Source of the DNA: a bacterium
GTDB lineage: Bacteria; Patescibacteriota; Saccharimonadia; Saccharimonadales; SZUA-47
Reading direction: 5' to 3'
DNA length: 32,000 bases
NCBI GenBank assembly: GCA_030428125.1
Contig: JAUIBF010000004.1
Location: 1 to 32,000 of the forward strand
The first letter of the stretch is position 1, and the number at the start of each line of letters is the position of its first letter. Made by a program: the position numbers and the translations under genes. Shown piece by piece: positions 1-7,508 of the stretch. The notes beneath the pieces are model-generated. The model made no database searches. It had not been told where the DNA came from and was given only the letters and a program-made list of their open reading frames with translations.

Positions 1-3000
1 TTAATCTCTACATCGTCAGCTGTACCATCAGCTAGATAGTCTGCTGCTGTTTGTTGGGCTGCAGGGGTGTCGCTTGTTGCTACGGTTATTATTTCGTCGG
101 TACTAATGTCTGCGCCAGCGTCAGCACAAGCCCAACTACTGCTACCAGTTGAATACTGTAGAACCTGTCCATTGCCACAATCGATAAGAGAGATGCCATT
201 TACATCTACTTCTAGACCCTTGTTAGCCTGTACAAGAAGCGTCAGAGCATTACCAGACACCTGAAGACCATTACCAGTTAAATCAGTGAAGGCATCGCTA
301 TTGAAGCTAAAGGTATCTCCTGCTTCAACGGTTAGGCCTCCGTTAAGTTCTACCAGCCCATCAACCTCTAATGCACCTGCAAAGTAGTTAGCTCTGGTTG
401 AGGCGTTATAAATCGAATAGGTACCTGAAGGTATTGTGCCCGTACCTAGTAACAGGTTGGTAGCGTTAGTACCGTCAACATCATATATGTTAACTCCTGC
501 GGAATTAGATAGTGTTCCGGAGACATTTGTTATTGATACTTCTAAGCCTCTTGCAGTAGTTAATGCTCCGGTGCTGTTTTGTGATATTTCTATTGAGCTA
601 CCTACAGCTTCAGTGGTAACTCCGACTGCTGTATTTGCCACTACCGTAAACGATCCGACCAAATCCGCTACAGTTCCCGCGAAGTTTCCTGCTGAGAAAC
701 CAGCTCCAATTACGGTGTTTGTCCCGACAGAAATATTGGATGCCCCGGCTCTAATACCAGATATTAATTCGGTAGTACCGGTACCTTGAGCTACGGCTCC
801 AAAAGAACCACCACTCAGAGATAGGTTTGTGGTATTGGTAGTATTTGTTGGGTCAAGTGTAACTTCACCGACAACACCATTTACTAGTGTTAGTGATGAA
901 GGGTCAGAGCCCGGATTTATTTCTAAATTACCTAGCACTCCTATAGTTACATTGCCATCTGTTGGTGAAGTTAGGCTTTGTTCTACTGAGAGTACTGATT
1001 CGTAACCAGATACGCTGCCACCTATAGCTCCTATGTTGCCGTACGCTCCGTAGCCTTGAACCACAACATCCCCAGCAAATGTAGCATTCTGTGAAGTATC
1101 TATAGTTAATGCTGTGGTGTCGTTTGTTTCCAGGATAAGACTATAGTTATCATTAGTGCCTAGTACTGCGTTAGCTGTGAAGTCGTTTCCTCCCTGCAAG
1201 AAGGCATTAGCGCTTGTTAGATAGGTTGCAGTATCACAACCAAGGTTTCCACTGGCATCAGTGTTGATAGCTGTACAGGATGTGAAGTTGTTAGCAAACT
1301 GTATAGAACCTGCATTAACAGTTAGCGTATCTCCCACTGCATCGCCAAGGGTGGTGTTGCCGTTTATCGCTAGAGATTGTGCGAATGTTGCGTTCTGTGA
1401 AGAGTCGATGGTAAGTGCGATAGTATCATTGGTTTCAAGTATCAGCGACTGGGCATCATTGGTACCTATACGCATAATCTGTCCGAAAGTATTTCCGTCC
1501 TGGACAATTAACTGATCGGCGTATATAGAGAAGTTGATTATTGCTCCTAGAGTATACTTGCTTCCTGCATTTAGAGTGGCCGTTGTTTCAATGGCCGATG
1601 TACCTTCGACATTTGAGTAAGCAGTGCTTAAACTCCTGGTAGCAGCATAAGACGTGGAGTCACTGAAATTATTAGTCCAGTTGTTTATTGAGTCCGAGTC
1701 CCTATTTCCTAAGAACGCTATTGATAGCGTGTTATATGCTGATGTAACTCCGGTAGTACCAGAAGTTTGCGAAGAAGTCGTTGACGCCCCACTGTTTGCA
1801 CCTGCATCATTGTCGAACACAAAACTACCACCGTTTGACTTGAATTCTTGGATTAACAGTCTATTGTCAGATGCAGGTGACCAGCTGGTCTGGATATTTG
1901 CTGGTTCACTCGCACCGGCAATCTTATACCAGATAGCCATGCCTCTCCTATAAGAAGTGTTAGCTGTTCCACAACCACCACTGACAACACCGTAACAATC
2001 ATTTCGGACCAAAGTCCATCCTGAACCACTTATAGAAGGAGCTGTTCCTTCAGAGCGATGGAAGGACGTAGCAATTAGAAGGTTGCCTTCTTCCGGAGTT
2101 TTAGAGAATGTTGCAGATGCAGTTCCGCCATCATCTGCAGCAGATTGTCTTCTCTCAGCATCTAGAAGCTCAGTTTCTCTTACACAATCTCTCCATACTC
2201 CCCCCTCGTTACAGCGGAATTTCTCTAGGTTCCCATTGTAGTATATGTCTCCTTCGTAACTATTTGTTGCACCAGTTAACGCTCCTGGGTCTGACGAATC
2301 ATCAGAACTGTACAATCCTAGAGTTGTGCCCTCCATATTGCCTGCACTATTTGATCCTATATTTACTCGATTGCCATCTGTATCAACTCTTAGCAGTGTG
2401 TTGCCAGATGCATCCCTGACCTGGAATGCCCTATTAGAGTTGGCTACATTGTCCAAGTGGACCGAACCGTCGTCTTCTACTACAAGTATTCCACTTCCAT
2501 CGCTTGCTTCAACACTCAATATATCTGCAGTTTGTCCGGCTACAGCCTGCAATAATAAACCTATATTACCTACAGCTCCGGTTGAAATTGCTAATTGAGC
2601 ATTTGCATCTGCTGTTGTAAGTGTATTGATACTCACTAGGTTAGGTGCTGAAGCATTGTTTATACCTAAGTTCCCTGCAAATATTGCGTTCTGTGAGGTG
2701 TTTAAGGTCAGAGCAACTGTATTATTTGTTTCTAGGGTCAGGTTGTTCGCATCGTTGGTTCCTAGCACTGCAGTAGCCCCGAAACTATTACCTCCATCCT
2801 GGAAGAAGCCCGAACCAGAAGTAATGTTGTCTACACTAAGTAGACCCGAGTTGTTATATAGCCCTCCTCCTGTAAAGTCCGTGAAGGCATCAGAATTGAA
2901 TGTGAAGGTGTCGCCTGCTTCTACTGTTATATCCCCATTGAAAGTAGCCAAACCAGTAAACGTAGAAGTGGTAGACACAGTAAGTGAGCCAGTTACGCCC

Positions 3001-6000
3001 AGACTGCCTGTTGAAGTATCGACGTTAAGAATACTTGTACCGGCGGCATTTTGGACTGCGAAGGCCGTAGTGCTGTTGGCACTTCCACGGAAGGTGAAGT
3101 CAGTTACATCAGCACCGTCATCCGCTGAGTTTGTTTGCTGGTTGACGTAAATTGTACCTGTACCAGCGTCGTTGATGGTAGCTGAATCTGTAGCATTGCC
3201 GTAGAAACGGTTATTTGATAGATAGTTATTATTTGAAGTCCCACTATCTATCCAGATTGCGTAACAATCCGTTGTACAAGCAGAATCGGTTATTAGGTTG
3301 TCGATTATACTGTTGGTGTCCGAGTCTGTGATATAAATTGCATCGTTCTCACCCGAACCACCATTGTCATCAAAAATATTATCAGACAAAATGTTGTTGT
3401 CAGACCCTGTAATTATTATGCCAAACCCGACGGACGTGTCACTTATAGTGTTTCCAGTAATAATGTTGTTATGCGATGAAGAAATTCGAATACCGTCAGT
3501 TGTTGTATCTGTAACTGTATTATTGCTGAAATAACTATTGTTTACTGAGGTAGTGTAAATACCATAAGCGCTGTTAGTTAAAAACGTACTGTTTGTGACA
3601 GATAGATTATCACTTAAGACTAGGCTGACCCCCCTGGTGCTTGCTGATGCCTGAACATTATCAACCAATACAGAGTCAGAATTTGATATTGCCACTGCAT
3701 GGCTGCGGAAATCATATATGACTACATTCTCGATGTGGCCTCCAACCCTGTTAGTGGCTATGTCACCAACTGCGTCAAGATCGATTCCGTTTTGTACTCC
3801 CGTAGTATTTAAGTCATCCTGTCCATCTAATGTTAGGTCTCGAATGACGACACCCTCTCCAGTAGATGTATCGGAGTTTTCAATCATGTTATCTGTAGCA
3901 TCAATATCACCAAGTTGTACGACTGTACCTGGGCCAGAGCCTTCTAGGGTAGTGTTGTTTGGAATAAATATAGTTGCATCACCGTCATCTGTTTGGTGAG
4001 TAGTATATGTACCAGGTAGCAGTATTACTTTTCCACCAGCTGCAGCTGTTAGAGCATCGTTAATCTCTACTTGGTCATCTGTACCGTCAGCTACGTAATC
4101 AGCAGCTGCTTGGTGAGCAGCAGAGGAGTCACTAGCGGCTACAGTTATTATTTCGTCTGTGCCAGAACAGTTGTTTAGTGTTTCTAGACATATAGTGTCA
4201 TCTACTCCTGCTGTGTCTGGGATAGATATGATTGCATCACCTGTAGTAAGGTTTGGAGCATTAATGGTTGTAGTGTAAGAATTGGTAGAGTTTCTTAGGA
4301 CTAGAGAACCATTACTGCTGGAGGCTGTACCGACAGCAACAGATGCACCTTGGATGGTTACTGTACCGGCAAATGTAGCATTCTGTGAAGTGTCTATAGT
4401 CAATGCAGTAGTATCGTTGGTCTCAAGAACTAGGCTGTTCGCATCATTGGTTCCTAGCACTGCCGTTGCTCCGAAGCTATTACCATTTTGTACAAATGCT
4501 GTTGTAGCTAGTGTAGAATTCAAGACCACAGTTCCGGAAGCATCCGGGAACACTATAGATCTATTGTCTGTAAGTGTCGCCGTACTAAGAACGGAGTTAT
4601 AAGTTGAATTTCTAAAGTATAAGTTGCCCGCAGCGTTCACGCCGGACAGTACGCCTGCCGAGTTATTTTGGAACTGCAACAAATCACCTGTCTGACTTGC
4701 AGCCCCTTGAATAATCTGAGCCGTGTTCGTTGATGTTCTAGCAAGCGTAGTTATGTTTGTCGCATTAAACTGGAAGTACGAGCCTGTTTCAGCATTATCA
4801 CCTATTGCACTAGCTGTAACGTTACCCCCTGTAGACACGCGGAACCTTCTAGTACCGTTATTCTGGAAGTTTACAAAGTCAGCGGTAGAACCAGCACCTG
4901 AACCTGGTTGATTAATCCCAATATATGTCCCACCGTTACCACCACTGTGTCCACCTGATATTGAATTACCGATTCTGATAAGCGATGTCGTGGAAGTGTT
5001 TGCAGGAGCACCAGTTACAGATAGTGCATTGGCGCCTGTATACGATATTGCCACCTGACTATTAAAGGTCTTAGCTCCTGCAAATGTTTGAGCTCCTGTT
5101 GATACTAAGCCAGGGTAAGTTGCATCTGCAGTCTGGAAATATATACTATTGCCACTAATTACTCCTCCGTTAGCGCTCTTGGCCACCGAATCTATAACTC
5201 CCACGATATTCACAGAACTTCCACTCAAGGAAACGGTAGTAACCCACTGTGTTCCGTTCCATATAAATGCATTACTACCGTTTATACCTATTGATGTACC
5301 GTACATTGTGAATGTAGTTGTTCCTACATTGTTTACATAAACGACTCGCCCTGCTGTTGTGTCGGTTGGCGTAGGCAGAGTTAGGGCCTGAGAAGCAGTA
5401 GTCTGATTGATGTTGAATGTTGTTGCCCCATCGACTGTAGCTGCTGCAGCGCCAATGTCACCTCCTGCTGCTACGTCTGATATAGCTATTGCTGTATTTA
5501 GAGTAGCACCCGAGTTTATGAATGTATCACCCGTGCTAACAGTGAGAGTGCCATTAAATGTAGCATCCGCTTCGACAGTTAGGGTATCTGTAGTCGCATC
5601 ACCAATGGTAGTATCGCCGTTTATAACAGCATTATTTGTTACTGTCAGTGCAGTGCCCGCTCCGGTTAGAGACACGCTTCCCTGTAGTGTAGTGGTAACT
5701 CCTGAGCGTCCGAGAGTTAACGCTGACGCATTGCTAGTACCTAGCAGTATTTGCCCCGTAGTACCAGTAGCTGTCCCTGAGTCAATTGTTATATTGCCCG
5801 AGTTGCTTGTCGCTCCCAATGCGTCACCTGAGGATATTGATACTCCATCAGAGTTTGTTGATACTGCATTAGTAGAGCTTGATCCAACATTTGCAGCCCT
5901 GAAGGCATAAGGAACGGCAGACAGCTTAAACCTAGGAGTCATTTCAGAATCTGCAGGTGTACATGAACCCCAAGCACAGTTTGCTGTTCCACGGATGGTC

Positions 6001-6827
6001 ATACCAAGGTAAAGTTCTTGATCCCAGTCTAAGGCGCCGAAGGCGTCTAACTCTCCGAGGTATACGCTGAAGTAACCGTTACGCACACTTACGCCTTCTG
6101 CATTAGTTACTAGACGATCTTCTGTCCATAATGTTGAACCACCAGAATCTACGTTATATAAGTTGAACTCAATGTTGTAGTCTCCATCTGGCACCAAACC
6201 TCCAGTATTTGTTAATAAACGTCCTTGGAAGTTTAACGTGTCTGAAGGCGCTGCCTGAGCAATCGAACCATTGTATATAAGTATTCCACCAAGAACTGGC
6301 AATGCAACGGCCAGTACACCCAGTATGCTTAAGGACCGGGCGCGTGAGGTTGAGCTTACTAGACGCAATATGTCCACAAGTACACCATATCGGCTTAACA
6401 ACCGGGCGCGTGGTGTTAAGCCGATACGATGTACTTGATGTTTTATTCCAGTGCATTGCTGACTTAACTCTCGGGCGCGTGAGGTTAAGTCAGCAATGCA
6501 CTGGATGCCTAATTGACCACAAAGTCCACCCAACGCTCGGGCGCGTGAGGTTGAGTAGACTTCATGGTCAAGTGAGTTTGTTTTTCTTAATTCAGCACAC
6601 ATCAAGCTCAACGCTCGGGCGCGTGAGGTTGAGCTTGATGTGTGCTGATAAACAGCAAAAAGGACACCAAAAAAGCTCGACTTCCGGGCGCGTGGAGCCG
6701 AGCTATTACGATGTCCTTTTGATAAAACTGTCCCTAAAACGACAGCAAGGGATCGCTTCTTAGCTATCCCTTGCGTACCAACTTTGAATAGTACGTTTTT
6801 ATTTTTGTTATTTATAATTTTTTTCAC
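1..6827 (-). CDS. giant secreted beta-rich repeat protein, N-terminal part
   Basis: The frame is open for 2,275 codons from a GTG at 6827 and runs off the left edge, so the C-terminus is missing. Residues 1-35 are Lys/Asn-rich then hydrophobic (KKRSLAVVLGTVL). Residues about 36-166 are encoded by the hairpin array and repeat the motif SRARxLS. Residues 167-185 (SILGVLAVALPVLGGILIY) followed by SIAQA-A look like a signal peptide. Next comes a domain typical of CPR surface proteins (LNFQGRL ... MTPRFKLSAVPYAF). The rest is Ser/Thr/Asn/Gly-rich: four copies of a roughly 40-residue unit (GTNDANSLVLETNDTTAL), and a right-handed beta-helix-like stretch (about 4140-3150) rich in NNxxxxN turns. A second copy of the beta-helix entry module is cut by position 1. 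Probable role is cell-surface adhesion or host contact; this is inferred. The start is uncertain: the GTG has no SD, and an ATG at 6602 or a GTG near 6377 are alternatives. Confidence 0.75.
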   Translation of the reverse strand, partial: MKKIINNKNKNVLFKVGTQGIAKKRSLAVVLGTVLSKGHRNSSAPRARKSSFFGVLFAVYQHTSSSTSRARALSLMCAELRKTNSLDHEVYSTSRARALGGLCGQLGIQCIADLTSRARELSQQCTGIKHQVHRIGLTPRARLLSRYGVLVDILRLVSSTSRARSLSILGVLAVALPVLGGILIYNGSIAQAAPSDTLNFQGRLLTNTGGLVPDGDYNIEFNLYNVDSGGSTLWTEDRLVTNAEGVSVRNGYFSVYLGELDAFGALDWDQELYLGMTIRGTANCAWGSCTPADSEMTPRFKLSAVPYAFRAANVGSSSTNAVSTNSDGVSISSGDALGATSNSGNITIDSGTATGTTGQILLGTSNASALTLGRSGVTTTLQGSVSLTGAGTALTVTNNAVINGDTTIGDATTDTLTVEADATFNGTLTVSTGDTFINSGATLNTAIAISDVAAGGDIGAAAATVDGATTFNINQTTASQALTLPTPTDTTAGRVVYVNNVGTTTFTMYGTSIGINGSNAFIWNGTQWVTTVSLSGSSVNIVGVIDSVAKSANGGVISGNSIYFQTADATYPGLVSTGAQTFAGAKTFNSQVAISYTGANALSVTGAPANTSTTSLIRIGNSISGGHSGGNGGTYIGINQPGSGAGSTADFVNFQNNGTRRFRVSTGGNVTASAIGDNAETGSYFQFNATNITTLARTSTNTAQIIQGAASQTGDLLQFQNNSAGVLSGVNAAGNLYFRNSTYNSVLSTATLTDNRSIVFPDASGTVVLNSTLATTAFVQNGNSFGATAVLGTNDANSLVLETNDTTALTIDTSQNATFAGTVTIQGASVAVGTASSSNGSLVLRNSTNSYTTTINAPNLTTGDAIISIPDTAGVDDTICLETLNNCSGTDEIITVAASDSSAAHQAAADYVADGTDDQVEINDALTAAAGGKVILLPGTYTTHQTDDGDATIFIPNNTTLEGSGPGTVVQLGDIDATDNMIENSDTSTGEGVVIRDLTLDGQDDLNTTGVQNGIDLDAVGDIATNRVGGHIENVVIYDFRSHAVAISNSDSVLVDNVQASASTRGVSLVLSDNLSVTNSTFLTNSAYGIYTTSVNNSYFSNNTVTDTTTDGIRISSSHNNIITGNTISDTSVGFGIIITGSDNNILSDNIFDDNGGSGENDAIYITDSDTNSIIDNLITDSACTTDCYAIWIDSGTSNNNYLSNNRFYGNATDSATINDAGTGTIYVNQQTNSADDGADVTDFTFRGSANSTTAFAVQNAAGTSILNVDTSTGSLGVTGSLTVSTTSTFTGLATFNGDITVEAGDTFTFNSDAFTDFTGGGLYNNSGLLSVDNITSGSGFFQDGGNSFGATAVLGTNDANNLTLETNNTVALTLNTSQNAIFAGNLGINNASAPNLVSINTLTTADANAQLAISTGAVGNIGLLLQAVAGQTADILSVEASDGSGILVVEDDGSVHLDNVANSNRAFQVRDASGNTLLRVDTDGNRVNIGSNSAGNMEGTTLGLYSSDDSSDPGALTGATNSYEGDIYYNGNLEKFRCNEGGVWRDCVRETELLDAERRQSAADDGGTASATFSKTPEEGNLLIATSFHRSEGTAPSISGSGWTLVRNDCYGVVSGGCGTANTSYRRGMAIWYKIAGASEPANIQTSWSPASDNRLLIQEFKSNGGSFVFDNDAGANSGASTTSSQTSGTTGVTSAYNTLSIAFLGNRDSDSINNWTNNFSDSTSYAATRSLSTAYSNVEGTSAIETTATLNAGSKYTLGAIINFSIYADQLIVQDGNTFGQIMRIGTNDAQSLILETNDTIALTIDSSQNATFAQSLAINGNTTLGDAVGDTLTVNAGSIQFANNFTSCTAINTDASGNLGCDTATYLTSANAFLQGGNDFTANAVLGTNDNYSLILETNDTTALTIDTSQNATFAGDVVVQGYGAYGNIGAIGGSVSGYESVLSVEQSLTSPTDGNVTIGVLGNLEINPGSDPSSLTLVNGVVGEVTLDPTNTTNTTNLSLSGGSFGAVAQGTGTTELISGIRAGASNISVGTNTVIGAGFSAGNFAGTVADLVGSFTVVANTAVGVTTEAVGSSIEISQNSTGALTTARGLEVSITNVSGTLSNSAGVNIYDVDGTNATNLLLGTGTIPSGTYSIYNASTRANYFAGALEVDGLVELNGGLTVEAGDTFSFNSDAFTDLTGNGLQVSGNALTLLVQANKGLEVDVNGISLIDCGNGQVLQYSTGSSSWACADAGADISTDEIITVATSDTPAAQQTAADYLADGTADDVEI
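6314..6720 (-). repeat. array of six tandem hairpins with invariant loop
   Basis: Six palindromic units lie at 6314-6368, 6380-6434, 6448-6504, 6514-6570, 6592-6648 and 6658-6720, separated by 9-21 bases. Read on the minus strand, each has a stem of 20-24 bp, one unpaired base on the 3' side, a 3-bp inner stem, and the same 8-base loop ACGCGCCC. Stem sequences differ between units, but each unit is self-complementary; units 3 and 5 have perfect 21-bp arms. Loop-to-loop spacing is 66, 69, 66, 78 and 69 bases, all multiples of three, and the array is open in the frame of the giant protein. I saw no copy of the GC-rich core elsewhere in the window. Confidence 0.95.
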
Positions 6828-6858
6828 GTGTTGCTTTTTCGTTTTTGTGTGCAACACG
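6827..6858 (-). other. hairpin abutting the GTG start of the giant gene
   Basis: Inverted repeat CGTGTTGC / GCAACACG (6827-6834 and 6851-6858) with a 16-base loop. On the minus-strand RNA the 3' arm reaches into the proposed GUG start codon, so folding could limit initiation. Seen in sequence; the role is inference. Confidence 0.4.
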
Positions 6859-6899
6859 CTGAATCGAAGAGTTGCGAGACTAGCTTCGAAACCGCGCCC

Positions 6900-6938
6900 T
6901 TGTATCTGTTAAATAACGGATACAAAGACAGTGTACAA
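6900..6938 (-). promoter_or_regulatory. candidate promoter of the giant gene with overlapping dyad
   Basis: On the minus strand TTGTAC (6938-6933) is followed after 17 bases by TATTTA (6915-6910). An inverted repeat (TTGTATCTGTT at 6900-6910, AACGGATACAA at 6915-6925, 10 of 11 positions) is centred on the -10 element, where a repressor could bind. It would give a leader of about 75 nt. Confidence 0.4.
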
Positions 6939-7004
6939 CAAATTTGTTCAATAAATCAAGCCGTTAGTGTTTATTTTTCAGTAAAGTTTTCCACAGTTTC
7001 TAAA

Positions 7005-7038
7005 CATTAAAAAGACCGGTCTCTGAATTGCCGGTCTT
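7005..7038 (-). terminator. intrinsic terminator after rplU
   Basis: Hairpin AAGACCGG / CCGGTCTT (7012-7019, 7031-7038) with an 11-base loop, followed on the minus strand by a run of T. It ends the rplU transcript before the giant-gene promoter. Confidence 0.85.
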
Positions 7039-7059
7039 ATATATAGTTATCAAGCGAGA

Positions 7060-7368
7060 TTAAGCTATGCTGGTAATTTTGAGCTTTGTTTGGCGCTGTC
7101 TATGGCCACGAACTTTATGGACTCGTTTCTTAGACTTGTAACGTATCGCCACAACTTTGTCAGCCTGTGTGTCCGCTTCAATAATTGAAGCTTTAACCAC
7201 CGCACCTTTAACGTTAGGTGTTCCTACTTTTGAACTTTTACCGTCAACAATCATTAACGCGTCAAAGCTCGCTGTCTTTTTATCGGCTCCAAGCAGATTA
7301 ACAACAATCTCATCACCTTCAGCGACCAAATGCTGTACACCACCGACTTCTATAACTGCTTTTTTCAT
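7060..7368 (-). CDS. rplU: 50S ribosomal protein L21
   Basis: 102 aa, the usual length for bL21. It starts MKKAVIEVGGVQHLVAEGD and ends with the basic stretch typical of L21 (KSKKRVHKVRGHRQRQTKL), which contacts 23S rRNA in the large subunit. A clear SD (AAGGAG) lies 5 bases before the ATG. A candidate promoter (TTGTCC 7424-7419, 16-base spacer, TACAAT 7402-7397) sits upstream, and an intrinsic terminator follows, so it is probably monocistronic. The partner gene rpmA, often found next to rplU, is absent here. Confidence 0.97.
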   Translation of the reverse strand: MKKAVIEVGGVQHLVAEGDEIVVNLLGADKKTASFDALMIVDGKSSKVGTPNVKGAVVKASIIEADTQADKVVAIRYKSKKRVHKVRGHRQRQTKLKITSIA

Positions 7369-7396
7369 TATTTCTCCTTAGAACAGATGAGGTAAA

Positions 7397-7424
7397 ATTG
7401 TATTTTTCTCATCGCGCGGGACAA
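7397..7424 (-). promoter_or_regulatory. candidate rplU promoter
   Basis: TTGTCC (7424-7419), 16-base spacer, TACAAT (7402-7397) on the minus strand, giving a leader of about 20 nt ahead of the SD and start of rplU. Confidence 0.45.
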
Positions 7425-7508
7425 CTGAATGAATCAGATGGAGTCCGTGCTGCTCTTTTTCTTGTTTTATCCCTACAATTCTAACAGAACTACCCCTGTT
7501 TGTAAAGA

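Noticed and set aside
67-5910. Many plus-strand ORFs across the left end
   Set aside because: They are antisense shadows of the uninterrupted minus-strand frame of the giant protein, whose Thr/Ser/Asn/Gly codons leave few stops on the other strand.
6314-6720. Integron attC array
   Set aside because: The arms contain RYYYAAC...GTTRRRY-like ends, but these flank the loop directly, the stems extend outwards instead, and no cassettes or integrase are present.
6314-6720. CRISPR array
   Set aside because: Only a core of about 14 bases is shared, the intervening sequence is self-complementary rather than unique spacer, and no cas gene is in the window.
6302-6763. 153-aa plus-strand ORF with repeated GRVRLS
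   Set aside because: It is the mirror of the palindromic array. It has no SD or promoter, and G-U bias points to the minus strand as the expressed one.
6860-6900. tRNA-like sequence (TTCGAA within GC-rich arms)
   Set aside because: No cloverleaf could be drawn; only short inverted repeats.
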